From the NCBI GenBank assembly GCA_025403435.1, contig JAJQZP010000438.1:212768-276767 (forward strand): DNA of 64,000 nucleotides, written 5' to 3'. This DNA is from Artocarpus heterophyllus. Its lineage: Eukaryota > Streptophyta > Magnoliopsida > Rosales > Moraceae. The position numbers were made by a program, and so were the translations under genes. Shown one piece after another: positions 47,423 to 59,309 of the stretch (positions are counted from its first letter, which is position 1; each line of letters opens with the position of its first letter). The notes under the pieces were generated by a model that was given only the letters and a program-made list of their open reading frames with translations, had not been told where the DNA came from and ran no database searches.

Positions 47423-49327
47423 CTATTGGATCTTTACTTTCTTCAATCTGGCCACTAGAGATTCTATAGACTTGTTTATTATTATGCTATCTGTCTGCTT
47501 GACCTCCCGAGACACCTCTCGCAATCTCTCAACCCCGCGACCCAAACTGGCAATGGATGGAGCAGCAGGAAGAGATTCAGCGACACACTCAATCCCATCA
47601 CCATAAACGAGCAACCCTGAGCACGTCGCGGCACTACAAGCGAACGTTACCCACGGTAGGATAACTATTGGCCGGACCTGACGTTTCCTCATTATTTCAT
47701 AGAATGACGTTCTCATGGCTGAGAGGCTGGTTTTCTCAGCTGAGGCTATAACACCATGGGCAATTGCCCGGATCTTCTCCGCAGAAGCAGTTGCTTTCAA
47801 AGCCGATGATGTTTTGACACCAGAAACAAGTTTTGTTGGACCAAGAGTTTTTCCCAGCGCCAATGTCATTGCTTTCTGTGTTTGAGTCAGGAAGATTTTT
47901 AGTGAAGCAGGGACATTGGAGGTTAAGACCTTCATAAAAGTTGATGCAGGCACAACTTTTGAGAGAGATGAAACTCCCAAAACTGCTGTTGCCCCCGCCC
48001 CCACCACCACCACAGGTTTACCAGTGAACAAAAGCTTTCGGTCTGCTTGATTTGGCATCTCTTCTTTACCTACCTCGCCTTCACTAAGCTGTCTAACCAA
48101 ATCCTTAACCTCTGAAGGAACTGGATGGTCCCAGTGTTTCCTAAGACCTTCTAAGCTGCTGGCATCCACTACTGCAACTACGGTCTTGAACTTCTTAGTC
48201 TGGGCTCGAAGTGCTTGTGCCAAGAGAACCTGTGATTTTTCCTGAACCGAAAGCTCGGAGAACTCGGTTTTAGCAGTGTTTGGATCTCTTATTTTATTGA
48301 TTGGCAGTCTACCAGCATTGTTCAGAGCAATTCTCAGCCCCTCAATTGCAATTCGGAAGGTATAAACCTCAGACACGATTTTGTTATCCACGGCTTCCCC
48401 CTTGTTCACATCATATAGCATCTTCTGAGCACGAGCTAGAGCCCTTCCAATTGATGGGAGATCCATGAATATGTTGTGGAGATCGACAAGCAACGGATAA
48501 ACAGACTGAGCAAATGGTGGAGCTTCGTAATTTTCTTGTGGCTGAATTACCTCCGAGCCCTTTCCAGCCAATGACCTTGAAGGACGTAACCTTGATATTG
48601 ACATCTCCATGTACGACGACAATAACTTCACCATTTGGGACTGCAAATCATTAGTCAAGAAAAGCCTCCTTGAACTCGATGTAACAGCCGAACCAAGAAC
48701 TTTCTGTGGAACCAAACTACTAACAAATCCTTGGAACTTGTTCACAACATTGCTTTCACCTGACATATCATCATCTCCATCTCCACCGAGAGCTTTCAAA
48801 GACGGCGATTCGATCAGCAGGAATGACGAACCAACCTCTTGAGCCGCCTTCTTGGCTGCCAAAAGATGTCCATAAAAACTAACACCAAAAATCTCTCGCA
48901 AAACCAAATTGCCGGCAACACCCTCATACTTCTCCTTGCCAACCTTATCCAAAAAACATCTTCTGAGAACTTCAAATGACGAGGTGGGAAGTGGATTCTC
49001 AACACCATCTGCTAATTCATCCTCCTCAGCGAGTATTTCAGTCCCGTGAGAATGTCCCACCTGGGCAACCACAGCTTCAGGTCTAATCCCCCTGATCAAA
49101 TACTTGACATCTGAAGCTGAACGCTCAGACAAACTCTGAGCAGAAATTATGTATATGACAGATTGGGTTTCTTGATCCTTGACTGCATAAACAAACTGTT
49201 TAGTGTGCTCTGGTATCGGAATTTTTCGAACTAATTCACGGGACGCTCTTAGGTCATCGAATTTAAGAGCCGAAAACGGCCAAATATTTTGCAGATTCCG
49301 GATAAATCCAAGTGCCATCAGCATCAC
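47423..49327 (-). CDS. Divergent TraB-like membrane protein, 634 aa, single exon
   Basis: An uninterrupted 634-codon frame. Residues 44-90 (QFVYAVKDQETQSVIYIISA ... KYLIRGIRPEAVVAQVG) follow the pattern of the N-terminal TraB/PrgY half, and residues 382-400 (TVVAVVDASSLEGLRKHW) match the C-terminal TraB strand-and-helix. The residues usually conserved are changed: the GTxH position reads SAQS, the ELC position reads QVG and the final GxxH position reads DASS. Hydrophobic segments lie at about 437-460 (Gly/Val/Ala-rich) and 553-575 and may be membrane-spanning. Plant TraB-domain proteins have been placed at outer organelle membranes; a role here is inference. The start is the first Met (MMLMALGF); two more Met follow within four residues. 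No defect was seen. Confidence 0.85.
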   Translation of the reverse strand: MMLMALGFIRNLQNIWPFSALKFDDLRASRELVRKIPIPEHTKQFVYAVKDQETQSVIYIISAQSLSERSASDVKYLIRGIRPEAVVAQVGHSHGTEILAEEDELADGVENPLPTSSFEVLRRCFLDKVGKEKYEGVAGNLVLREIFGVSFYGHLLAAKKAAQEVGSSFLLIESPSLKALGGDGDDDMSGESNVVNKFQGFVSSLVPQKVLGSAVTSSSRRLFLTNDLQSQMVKLLSSYMEMSISRLRPSRSLAGKGSEVIQPQENYEAPPFAQSVYPLLVDLHNIFMDLPSIGRALARAQKMLYDVNKGEAVDNKIVSEVYTFRIAIEGLRIALNNAGRLPINKIRDPNTAKTEFSELSVQEKSQVLLAQALRAQTKKFKTVVAVVDASSLEGLRKHWDHPVPSEVKDLVRQLSEGEVGKEEMPNQADRKLLFTGKPVVVVGAGATAVLGVSSLSKVVPASTFMKVLTSNVPASLKIFLTQTQKAMTLALGKTLGPTKLVSGVKTSSALKATASAEKIRAIAHGVIASAEKTSLSAMRTSFYEIMRKRQVRPIVILPWVTFACSAATCSGLLVYGDGIECVAESLPAAPSIASLGRGVERLREVSREVKQTDSIIINKSIESLVARLKKVKIQ

Positions 49328-50080
49328 AACAAGATCAAACAGCTTGTTCGGTTCCCACGAAAACCACAGAGGAAAGTACTACCAATTACGCGCAATGGTT
49401 TTCTATTGGGAAAATTGAATGCGAAAAGCACCTTCCAGATGAACAAGATTAAAGAGAACTTCAGGATTTCGCAGTCCCATACACCTTCTTTCTTCTTTTC
49501 TGAACAACCAAAAAAAAAAAAAAAAAAAGCCAAGAAAACCCCAATTCAAACCCTAAAGTTTCACTCTTCAGAATATTTTCAAAATCAGATATCTATTAAT
49601 CAGAAATCGAACACGAAAAGCAGATCATTGCTTACCCAGAGGAACAGGACTAGACAAAATTCCAAAACTTCGAATACGATTTCGCAATCTGACACCTTCT
49701 ATTCCTCCTTTATTCTTTTCCGATCAACCAGATGCAAAACGAAGCCAAAACCCGCCTTAAAACCTAGAACCCAAATACCATCAATGGCGTAGCGAATCAC
49801 AAAAGAAGATCATTATAAAAAGCTTGAATCTTTATCCAGAATTAGAATCGTTGCTTTGCGGCGCACAAAACTTTCCCCAGGAAAGAGGAATACACAACAG
49901 AAAACTGGACACGTTTGCGATGGAGAGAGAAAAGTCCAATTAGAAGACAGAAGAGAGAGGGATTTTGGTCCTTTTCTGCTTGGGTTTTGTTGTCCTCTCT
50001 CCCTGCATAGAATTATCTGCCGCGCAGTCGATTTTTTATTCCTTTTCGTGTTGCATGATTCTAGCTAGGTAATGCCTACT
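49328..50080 (-). other. 5' leader and promoter region of the TraB-like gene
   Basis: A pyrimidine-rich leader (minus sense) lies upstream of the ATG, with A/T homopolymers at 49511-49528. No separate gene. 'ttacccagag' at 49632 reads CTCTGGGTAAGC on the minus strand, a possible donor for a 5' UTR intron. Confidence 0.4.
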
Positions 50081-50081
50081 A

Positions 50082-50830
50082 CTAAAAAGTCTTATTTAGG
50101 AGATTTTTTTTTTAACGGTTGTATTTAATGTAATAGTTTAAAAGCTTTGATTCAACCTCATTATAATAGGAATTCTTTGACACAATCAGCAATAAAATTA
50201 AAATAAAAAACAATTTCAGAAAATTTTCAAAAAAACAGTCAGGGAGCCATTGGAAATATCATCGACCACGTTGAACCCACCTTTGCAAATGCGAGAGCCC
50301 TTCTCTCCGCAAACCCCACACCAACGGCGAGGCCTTGAACTAGCCGCGGTGGTCGCGACTGACCTTTGGAATCTACAGTGGTCATGATCGTGGCGATTCT
50401 GTCGTGAGAACTTGTGGCCCACCTTGGGTCGTGGCGATTTTGTCACATGCAAGATCAGAGGGGTTGCGGTCTTACTCACACCCTCTACGTCGGTGACAGA
50501 TCGCAACAGTTAGCGTTTCGATTGTCCGTTCACAAGATGGTCGTCGAAGCAGGCCAGATTCCACCCCAACCGATTTGGGTCGTGATCGACTTTGCCGAGG
50601 AAGATCTCCGCCCACCCAAATAGTCGCAAGAGAAAAGGACAGATCTGCCCTTTTGGTTTTTTTTTTGAGAACTTTTAGTTTTAAGTTTTTTCAATTTTAG
50701 ATTTTAATTGATTTGTTGTATTTGAGCTTATTTTACTCTTAATGAGCTTGTTTAATTTTAACCACCAGATAAAGATATGGTCAAAAAATAAGTCTTAAAG
50801 TAAGACTCTTTTAGAGAGTCTTACCACAAC
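50082..50830. mobile_element. TIR-type element with GC-rich core (copy 1)
   Basis: The right border, read in reverse (TGGTAAGACTCT ... CTTATTTTTTGACCAT ... CTGGTGGTTAAAAT), resembles the left border of the block at 53525-54525. The left border ('aaaagtcttatttaggagat', 'taacggttgtatt') resembles that block's right border in reverse. The core (50250-50630) is GC-rich and gene-like but contains no recognisable product. A perfect 10-bp hairpin, GTAAGACTCT/AGAGTCTTAC, lies at 50800-50824. Class and ends are uncertain. Confidence 0.35.
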
Positions 50831-52926
50831 AATTATTTTTTATATAATATTTGTTAAAACACACGCCTGTACTATGTGGCCAATCTCAAATACTTAAAAG
50901 ACATATTTATTTCTCCACACGTCTGTATAATTCTTAAATTATGTCGCCAATCTCAAATACTTAAAAAGCCATATCTTTATTTCTCCAAAAAAAAGGAGAT
51001 ATATTTATGAGAAAATTATTTTAGTAGAGACAAAGTAGACATCAAAATGTAATTTAATATAGTGCTTGTGAAAATGGACAAGATATTCAAGAAAAAAAGA
51101 CAAAAAAAAGTAGAGAAGTGATGAGGAAAAAATAGATGATCAAAAGATATAAATATAAAAGAAGAAAGGACTAAAAAATTTAAAGGAAAAAAGCCAAAAA
51201 ATGAAACATTTTGTCATTTGAAATCAGATCTATTTGAAAAACGATTATCATTATATATATTTATATACTTAAGAGTGTATGAAAAAAACTTTAGATAGGA
51301 ACATTCAACATGAAATTATTTTAGTAGAATAATTAGGGAAAAAATATTTATAAGAAAGAGTAAAAAAATAATAATAATAAGGATAGATAGCAGAAAACGA
51401 CAAAGAATGAAAGATCCACCACTTGTTGTGTGGCACGTGCAGCGAAAAAGTAAACCAAAAATGTGCATATTTGCAAGCCTAGACTGGACTACGAACGGGA
51501 AGTAGTGCCATAGGGGAGCATGGCTAGGGCTGTTAATTTTGGGCATGGTATGATAGCATAATACAAAAATAACATATGATCAACAGATTTGGATGAGTAC
51601 ATTTATTATTGTGGTCAAAACAGCCTGAATTCATCTCAACTCATTTAACTCACTTAACACATTTACATACTTAGTAGTATTATCTATATACTTTGTGTCT
51701 AGATATTTTTGCGTTTTTGTTAATTTTTATATTTAGAGAATTTATATCCTTGTTGTTACATGCTTGCTTGATTTATCTATAATTCAAAACTGGTCAATTA
51801 ATGTTAATTTTTATTTAATTCCAAATAAAAATTAAAAATTTTCTAACTAATTGGGTCATAATCATGCCATAAACGGGTCGTCATGGTCCGCTTAATGAAC
51901 GTATTCAAGTGCTATGTCGTTATTACCCATGGATGTGTTTCGTGTTTATATTTGGATTCCTAGCATGTTTATTAATTATGAAGTGTTTGTATTTACACTA
52001 ATATGTCGTGCTATAATTATGTCGGCCGAAACATGACAAGTGAACACGACTTGCCAACCTTAATTGTGGCTAACTTTTAATGATTTATTTGTGTATTGAG
52101 CAATAAATTAAAAGAAACTTCTCCGATGAGAACTCCTACTAATAATGCATGTTTTGAAACCTATATCTAATTAATTTTTATTTTCTACATATTTAACGAC
52201 GGAAAGAAATATCGATCAATAAGAAATACTTTTCCATCCCACCAAAGAAATTGTCATTTCTAAAATACTATATAGATTCTCTTTCTTTTTTTAGCCCCTA
52301 TTTTTTGGATTAAAAAAAGTGCTCCAAAGGACCATATTAGACATTTGACAAAAAGTGCCCTTACCAAACAAAATATATTCAATAGATGTATTCTCACAGG
52401 CCCAAAAAAGGAATTTTATAAATATCGGACATTTGATCCAACACCCCTAACATGCGAATACAATAGGGGAAACCATAATATGTATTACTTTAAAACTTTC
52501 ACTTTCTAATTTTACGTGTTTATTTAATTTTTCAAAAAGGCAACCACAACAACCATAGCATAAAGTAGCAAATTGAAGGCCAAACGGCAAAGTTTAAGAC
52601 AGAGGTTTCCCCTGACAGCGGCAGGCTAAATCCCCACACACTTGTCGTTGCCGTCTTCACCGACTTGGGGCAAAGAAAGAGGCGCTTGTGACTCGGAGTC
52701 TATTTCACGTAACTTTTACTTGCGCTTTTAATAAGTGAAAAAAAAGAGTAAAAATTATAGTTTTTTAATAAGTGTTTGAAACTATATTTTTTAAAAAATT
52801 TAATAGGTCAAAATAATTTTAATTATTTTTAAAAGTTTTAAAGATGTTATGTTTAAGCTTATAATAGATTATCGATACTTTTAAGTCTATTTTAGAAAAA
52901 TTTTTGCTTTTTAAAAGTGTTTCCTG
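50831..52926. other. Gene-poor AT-rich region
   Basis: No gene was recognised. A short near-duplicate ('tctccacacgtctgtataat' versus 'aaaacacacgcctgtactat', each followed by 'ccaatctcaaatacttaaaa') lies at 50858-50970. Confidence 0.5.
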
Positions 52927-53280
52927 TCAAAAATCCCGAGAAGAAAAATAACGGCCACAAGTGAAAAAGTGAGGTAAGGTGAGGAGAGAAGTTGCCAAAC
53001 TGGAAGCGAATGAGGTGGGTTGAGTTATTAGGCGAAGGCGAGGTGATTGGGAGAAGCATGAATATGGTAAAACAGAGCCTGATCCAAGTTGTTTGGCGGG
53101 CATTAATGTAAAAATGAAAAGGATCCCAATTATCCCAAGGATTGGGAAGAGCAGCTTCGGATTGGGACTTAGAGCAAGTTTATGAAAATTGGTATAACGT
53201 GTCTCATGTCGAACTGCCTCCTGCTTCTCACCAAGCACAGATAGCAAGAATTGGTTGCAATACTCATCCTAAGAGCCAAT
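52927..53280 (-). pseudogene. Unrecognised open frame with one hydrophobic segment, possible exon fragment
   Basis: After an AG acceptor-like site (ctcttag, ending at 53276) the minus strand stays open for about 115 codons without an ATG before the hydrophobic stretch LLFPILGIIGILFIFTLMP. The open frame includes VLGEKQEAVRHETRYTNFHK. I do not recognise the family. No further exons were found on either side. It could be a stray exon, a gene fragment or chance. Confidence 0.25.
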
Positions 53281-53524
53281 AAAATGACGATGAGCTTGAG
53301 AAATTGAAAAGGGGCTTTTCTTTCCTATAGAAAAGGGGGGAGAGACGGGGAAGAAAAAAGAGAAACAGAGGCGTCTGGACTCTTGTGAGTTGTGTTTAAG
53401 GGTCAGGTATGAGGTATGAGTTGTGTTTTAGTGTTCGTCACCAAGTACTTCAACGTAATTTGCCGACTTATTAAGCTAATAAAAACAGCCCCCAAAGATT
53501 AGCCAATCCTTTCTTTTTTTTTTT

Positions 53525-54525
53525 TGAAAATACTACAGTAAGACTCGTTAAAAGTTGTCATCAATAAGAACTTTTTTTGTCCATTCGATCTTGATCAAGT
53601 GGTTTAACATAAACAAGTTTATCTTAAGTTTAATGAAGTAATGCACACCAAATTATCAAAAACTAAAAAATGAAAATTCTAAAAAAGGAGTAGATCTGTC
53701 GCTTGGGTCCGTCGCCAATATTCAACGACCCCCTCGCCGCCTTCAATCTCCCCTGCCTCCTCCACCCCAATCCTGACTCCGCCAATCTTAGCTACCACTC
53801 CTACTTCCTCCTTTAGGAATCCTCCGACTCCATTGGCCTCTCCGGCCTCCTCGTCCTCCGCCAAGCCTTTGGGTTTCTTTAACTCTGTCTCTCCCTCTCT
53901 TGAATTTTTCTAGTTCATTTGGTCGAAATCGAATCGATCATTGATTTGAGGGATTTCTTCTTCTTCTTTTATTAGGGCGAGATGTTCTGTAGGGATGACG
54001 CCTTCTCCCTCACCCCCTCCCCCACTGTCGACGCTCACAGAAATCTTAGGTCACGAACCACGATTTCTTCATTAACCATGGCGCCTTCGTTGCTCCATCA
54101 CTTGGGTCGAGTTTGTCGCTCTGTCGGGGTCCTGCGTCACAAGATCTCGATCGCGATCGACTGTGGGAGGTGATTCAAAGCGAGTTCAAAGTGGGTTGGG
54201 TCTTTTTTGGTGGATTCGACAAAGGGGTAGAAGAGGGACATGAAGGGGACTTGGCGACGCTCTCGACCATGGCAGGAATGAGCCTACCAAAGGTGTTCTT
54301 TGGGAAGGGGAGGGAGACGGTGGTGGCGGAGGTGTCAGAAGGGAGTTTTTCTTATTCTTTTTTTTATTGTTTGTTATTTTGAAAATGAAAAAAAAAATGA
54401 TAAGATGAGGTGTGTTTATTTTTGTTTTTATATGACTTAAATTTTGAACCATTAGATTTCAATCAACGGCTAAAAATAAGGTCTTATCGATAAAAATTTT
54501 GAGTGGATCTTATCGTAACATTCTC
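53525..54525. mobile_element. TIR-type element with GC-rich core (copy 2)
   Basis: The left end ('tactacagtaagactcgtta' ... 'aataagaactttttttgtcc') matches, at roughly 60-65 percent by eye, the reverse of the right end ('gttacgataagatccactca' ... 'gataagaccttatttttagc'). The core (53690-54340) is GC-rich, with short open frames on both strands and CT-rich runs, like a captured or exapted gene fragment. The borders relate to those of 50082-50830, so the two are probably one family. No target duplication was found. Confidence 0.4.
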
Positions 54526-56299
54526 TCTTTTTCTGAAAAAAAGATTCAGCAGCTGAAATCGGCATCACTTTACGAATCTACTAATACTGTAGGTGCAAAG
54601 ATCTTGGCCCTACGGCTTCATCAAGTAACAAGCGAGACACAAAGTCTGCAGGTACTATTATAAGAATTACCGAACCTATTAAATTATTTGCCCTATCTAA
54701 TTAATTCCTTTCTTTACGTATGCGGTAATCTTGACGATAATTATAAATCAGGAAAACAAACAGGTGGTCAGAGAGAAGCCAATATAGTACTAGGGTTGAT
54801 CCCGCTCCGATTTTTTTTTTTTTAACCTCTATCTATGTTTACCGAAAGGGATTTATTTTCTATTTTTTGTTTATTCAAAGAACTGTACCTTTGTTTTTAG
54901 TTTTAGATCCTATCACATATATACTTTCGAATTAAAATTAATAGGCAAATATATATTTTACCGTTGTCAACTTTTAATTCTAACATTTAAAATGATCAAT
55001 TATTAATGATTAAAAAAACTAAACCTTTTAAAATTTAAGAGAAAAGAAACACAAAAACACACAAAAACCTATTTTTAGGGTATTCTAGAAGGTCAAAACC
55101 ATTAATTTAAATATTTTATTTTTAATTTTTAAAATTTATCTTATTTTTCTATTTAAGAGTATAATGAGCATAATATTAGATCAAAGTTAAGGGCTGATGA
55201 GGCAAAAATATGAATTTATTTATGAAGGTATATATTTGATGAGATAAAAAACAAAAGTATATTATTTGAATGAACCTCAACTATAAAATATATAAAAAAA
55301 TAACTCTTACCCTAAAACTACAGACAGCCCCCCTCAAAACTAACATTTATTCTTTTATCTCTCAAAAAAATTAATAAAGGAGGATTTAAGCAAATAGAAT
55401 TTTTACACTAAATAATTGAAGTAAATGACATGTTTTAAAAATATATTTTATCGTAAAATACACTCAATTATAAAAGAAGCCCAATTGCTTTAAAAGCCTA
55501 ATATGCCTATAATTTTGAGTAAATTAGATAATACATCACTTTTTTACTACCACTCTTATGTTTTACTATTTTTTTCTTTTCCTTTGATTTATACCGTTTC
55601 TCCTAGTCTAAAAGGCCAAAATACTTTTAAATAATACATATTTGTCTAACCGTAGCTCAAAATATTTGGGATCAATTTTGTTTTTATATTCTTTAGAAAT
55701 ACTATATTTTAAACTTCTCATACAAGTAACAATATTCAAAAACATTACCACAAAAGCTGCATTTATCAAATTGATCATTATTTTAGACGAATTTTTGTAA
55801 ATATTATCTTTTCAAACTTAATAATTACTTTTTATAAATGCCATACATGTTTAAGTATGGTACAACTTAAACATGAAATATGAGAAATCGTATGGTACAA
55901 CTTCTTTTAAGTATGGTATGAATAAAAACATTTTTCAATGTGTAGCATAACATATAATTTTTTCTTAATTAAAAGGTTTTGGGAGGAAATAGGCCAATCT
56001 AGAGAGGTGATAAAAATTGACAGTATAAGTTTAATAAAAATTAGTAAATAGCGTTTTGTTTGCAAATCTATATTTACTACGATAGAAAATACCAAAAATA
56101 CTGTACTTAAGCACTATACAGACAAATTCCTCCCCTCTTTTTCTTTCCTTCTCACTCCCTTTCTTCCTCTTTCATCTTCGAAAGCAACCTGCAATCTCTC
56201 TCCCCCTCTCCCTTTCTCTCTCTTCTTTGTTGTTCTAGTGCCTTTCCTGGTCATTGGGATTTAATGAGTATTCTTTTCCTTTGATCCAAAGTTCTCTAC
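54526..56299. other. Gene-poor AT-rich region
   Basis: No gene was recognised. A CT-rich stretch at 56131-56225 is similar in style to leader sequence but precedes no coding region. Confidence 0.5.
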
Positions 56300-57420
56300 C
56301 ACTACTACAAATAGATATTAAGATGATGGTTCAAAATTGTCATTAAAAGATAATATCGGGTTTTTAATCCCGGTCTAATACACATGTAAAACACCATGAA
56401 CGTCCATAAATGGCATATCAGACAACTATTTCTACAAAAGACATCATCTAAAATGTTATTTTTTATGACAGTTTTTGTAGAAATTATCGTTAAAAGCATT
56501 AAATATTGAAAATAAAAATATTTTCTTATAAACTTTTCTTTTCAAAGTATAATTTTTTCAAATATTATTCATAAATTTGTGTCACCTTTTTTTGCTAAAC
56601 TTGTTTCATATCTAATTAAACAACACATAACAATTTTCAACAACATATTTTACACATTCTCTGTCTTATATAATCAATATATATATATATATATATATAT
56701 ATTAAATATTTTCAAAGCTGTAGACAAAGTTTCTATATAAAATTTAGCAACAAAAAAAGTGCTTAATTAATACAAAGGAAAACTTTAAATCAAAAGAAAA
56801 AAAATTAAATTCAAAGAAGGAAATATCTAAAGATTCTAAAACTGCCTAAATTTTGGTGCTCAAGGTGGTAGCGGTAACAGCGACAATGGTTTGACGAAGA
56901 GTCATAGTGGCCGACAATTCAAGGACATGGTTATGAGAACTGTAAAGGCAGTAGTGGGGAGTATAAGGGGTAGAAAAGATGAAAGGGGGATTTTTGAGAA
57001 AATTGTAAGTGTTGGGATTTATAGAGGGAACTTGGAGAGAGATAAGGAGAAAATTAGGATGTGAGGAAGAGAGAGATAGAGGAAACTTAGAGAAAGAAAG
57101 GGATATGAGAGAAGAATTTTACAGTTTGTAAATTAGATAAGAGTAAGATGGAAGAGAGTGTCCAAAGTACAAGAAGGAGATAGGAAAGCTTGAAATTTTT
57201 AGAAGAAAGAATGAGCATGAAAAAATTCTGCCTATTTTTTTTGTTTGTTTTCTTCTTAATTTTTAACATTAAATGATAGTTTCTTGAAAATCGTTGTCTT
57301 ATATGTGCGTAATTTCCAAAACACAAAAATACCATGTCTCATTTTTTTTAACACATAAGATGGTATTTTCTGGAAAATGTCCTTAAATAGGTGTTGTTTA
57401 ATCTTCTATTTCTAGTAGTG
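56300..57420 (-). mobile_element. Non-autonomous CACTA transposon, 1,121 bp
   Basis: The left end reads CACTACTACAAATAGAT and the right end, reversed, reads CACTACTAGAAATAGAAGA, the classic CACTA terminal inverted repeats. Flanking trinucleotides are TAC and TGC, a near-match to the expected 3-bp duplication. Subterminal copies of 'agatgatgg/taatatcgggt' type motifs are present. There is no transposase. The interior reads in the opposite direction to that of the related element at 58208. Confidence 0.75.
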
Positions 57421-58207
57421 TGCGTATATGTAGCTGCCTTGAAATTTTTATGTTGAATTTCGATTGATCAAACAAGTTGAAACTTCATGAGACTTTATTT
57501 TTGTGCAAATTATAGTTACGACACACAGGTAGAAACAAACAAGTGAGAAAAAAAAAAAAAAAAGAGTTGTCATTCAGAGAGAGAGAGGGAGGACTTCTGA
57601 GAGACAGATCAGAGAGCAGGGACTTGGGAGTGGGGGGGAACAAAGATATGTTTGAAGGCAAAATTAGAATGTTATAATTGATGATTGCAACATGTCTTAT
57701 TTATTTTCATTGCTTTAAAATATATAATCTACTTTAAATGGTTAAACAAAAAGGCTTATAAGGTACAATTTTCCTTAATTTTATTACCCAATGTAATGTT
57801 TTATTGTATTACTTTTCTGAATTCATAATTGTTATAAATTTTTTGTGGTCTAACTCTCATATATTATAAGTATTACATTAAAAAACATATTTATATTTAT
57901 TATCATTATTGAAAATGAGGTTTGTTTATTTAAAAACATGACACACAAAATTTCACAATTTATATGTTTATTTATCCAAATATATATATGTATATATATA
58001 TATTTGTCATCTTCTGTTCTTGCCATGAATTGCCTTCCAATATGAGTAAATAAGTAAGGTTCCTTGAAGCTCGCCTGATTCAAATACCTTTCTTTTTAAC
58101 TTTTTCCCACCCTGTTCTCTTTCCAATGTTTTCCATGTGCTTGGATTAGATAAAAACCATCTTTTAGCCATTTCTTAAAAATTTACAATTACTATGGCGC
58201 TTTCTTT
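57421..58207. other. Intergenic sequence between CACTA elements
   Basis: No gene was recognised. Contains a GA-rich run at 57577-57610 and (TA)n stretches near 57978-58002. Confidence 0.5.
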
Positions 58208-59309
58208 TACTACTACAAATAGGAGATTAGATGACGTCTATTTTATGATGTTTTATAAAAAACCGTCATCTTATGCTTAAAGAACACAAGACAGAAATTT
58301 TTATGTTTTGAAAATTTCGACGTGCACTTTAGACGATAGATTTTAGAAAACCATCATCTAATGTCTTAGATTAGATGACAATTTTTTTAAAAAATCATCA
58401 TTTAATATCAACTATTTTTTAAAAAAAAAGGTGGATTTTTTCTTATTCATTTTTTTGCCAAAAAATTTCAAAGTTTCTCATCATCTTCTTAAATTCAAAG
58501 ACTCTTTTCGATTTTACTCCATCAAATTTACAAACTCTAAAGTTTTTCTCTTAAATCCCTCAATTTTTCTCTAAGTTTTCTCCATCTCCCTCTTTCTACT
58601 ATTTCTTCCTCATCTTCTAACTCTTTATCTAAATTTGTTCTATTCTCCCACTCTCTCTTTCATCTCTTATACTCCTCACCTCCTCAATCCTCATCTGTGA
58701 CGCTGTTATTCATCGGTGAACCATTGTTTTTGTAGCCGCCGCTATCTTCACCTCTGTCTTGAGCATTAAAATTTAGGTACATTTAGAATCTTTTAAAATA
58801 TCCTTCATTTGAACTTACGTTTTTTTTTTCAAATTTTGGGTTTTCCTTTGTATTTGGTTAAGTATTTATTGCTGCCACCATTGTTGTTGTTGTTGTTATA
58901 TTTTATAGACAAACTTTGGTTGTGATTTTTGAAATATTTAAGTTATATGAATATTTATTATGTATGTCTTTGAAAATTGTTACGTATTTTTTTCTATGTT
59001 GGATATGAATCAAGTTTATCAAAAAAGATGACATAAATTTTGTAAATAATAATTGAAATTATTCTTTGAAAAGAAATTATTTTGACGATTTTTTTAATTT
59101 TTCAAGGCTTTTAACGATGGTTTTTTTTTTAATTAAACCATTGTCTAAAGTGTACATTAGGCAACGGTTTTAGTAAAAAGTGTCGTCTAATGTGCTCTCC
59201 TGGTATTTCATGTGCACAAGTATCGTATAATATCTACTATATATTACGACTGTATATTAGACGACCGTTTGTCTAACCGTCATCTTATCTTTAGACGACG
59301 GTAACCATC
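58208..59309 (+). mobile_element. Second CACTA-like element, cut by gypsy insertion
   Basis: Starts TACTACTACAAATAGG (terminal C changed to T), followed by subterminal 'ttagatgacg', 'accgtcatct' and 'tagacgat' motifs. The interior ('tcatctgtgacgctgttatt' ... 'cttgagcattaaaatttagg') is homologous to the reverse complement of the interior of 56300-57420. Near the right side, subterminal 'ttagacgacggt' motifs resume, and the sequence is then interrupted at 59309 by the gypsy LTR. The true right terminus presumably lies beyond the retrotransposon, outside the window. Confidence 0.65.
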
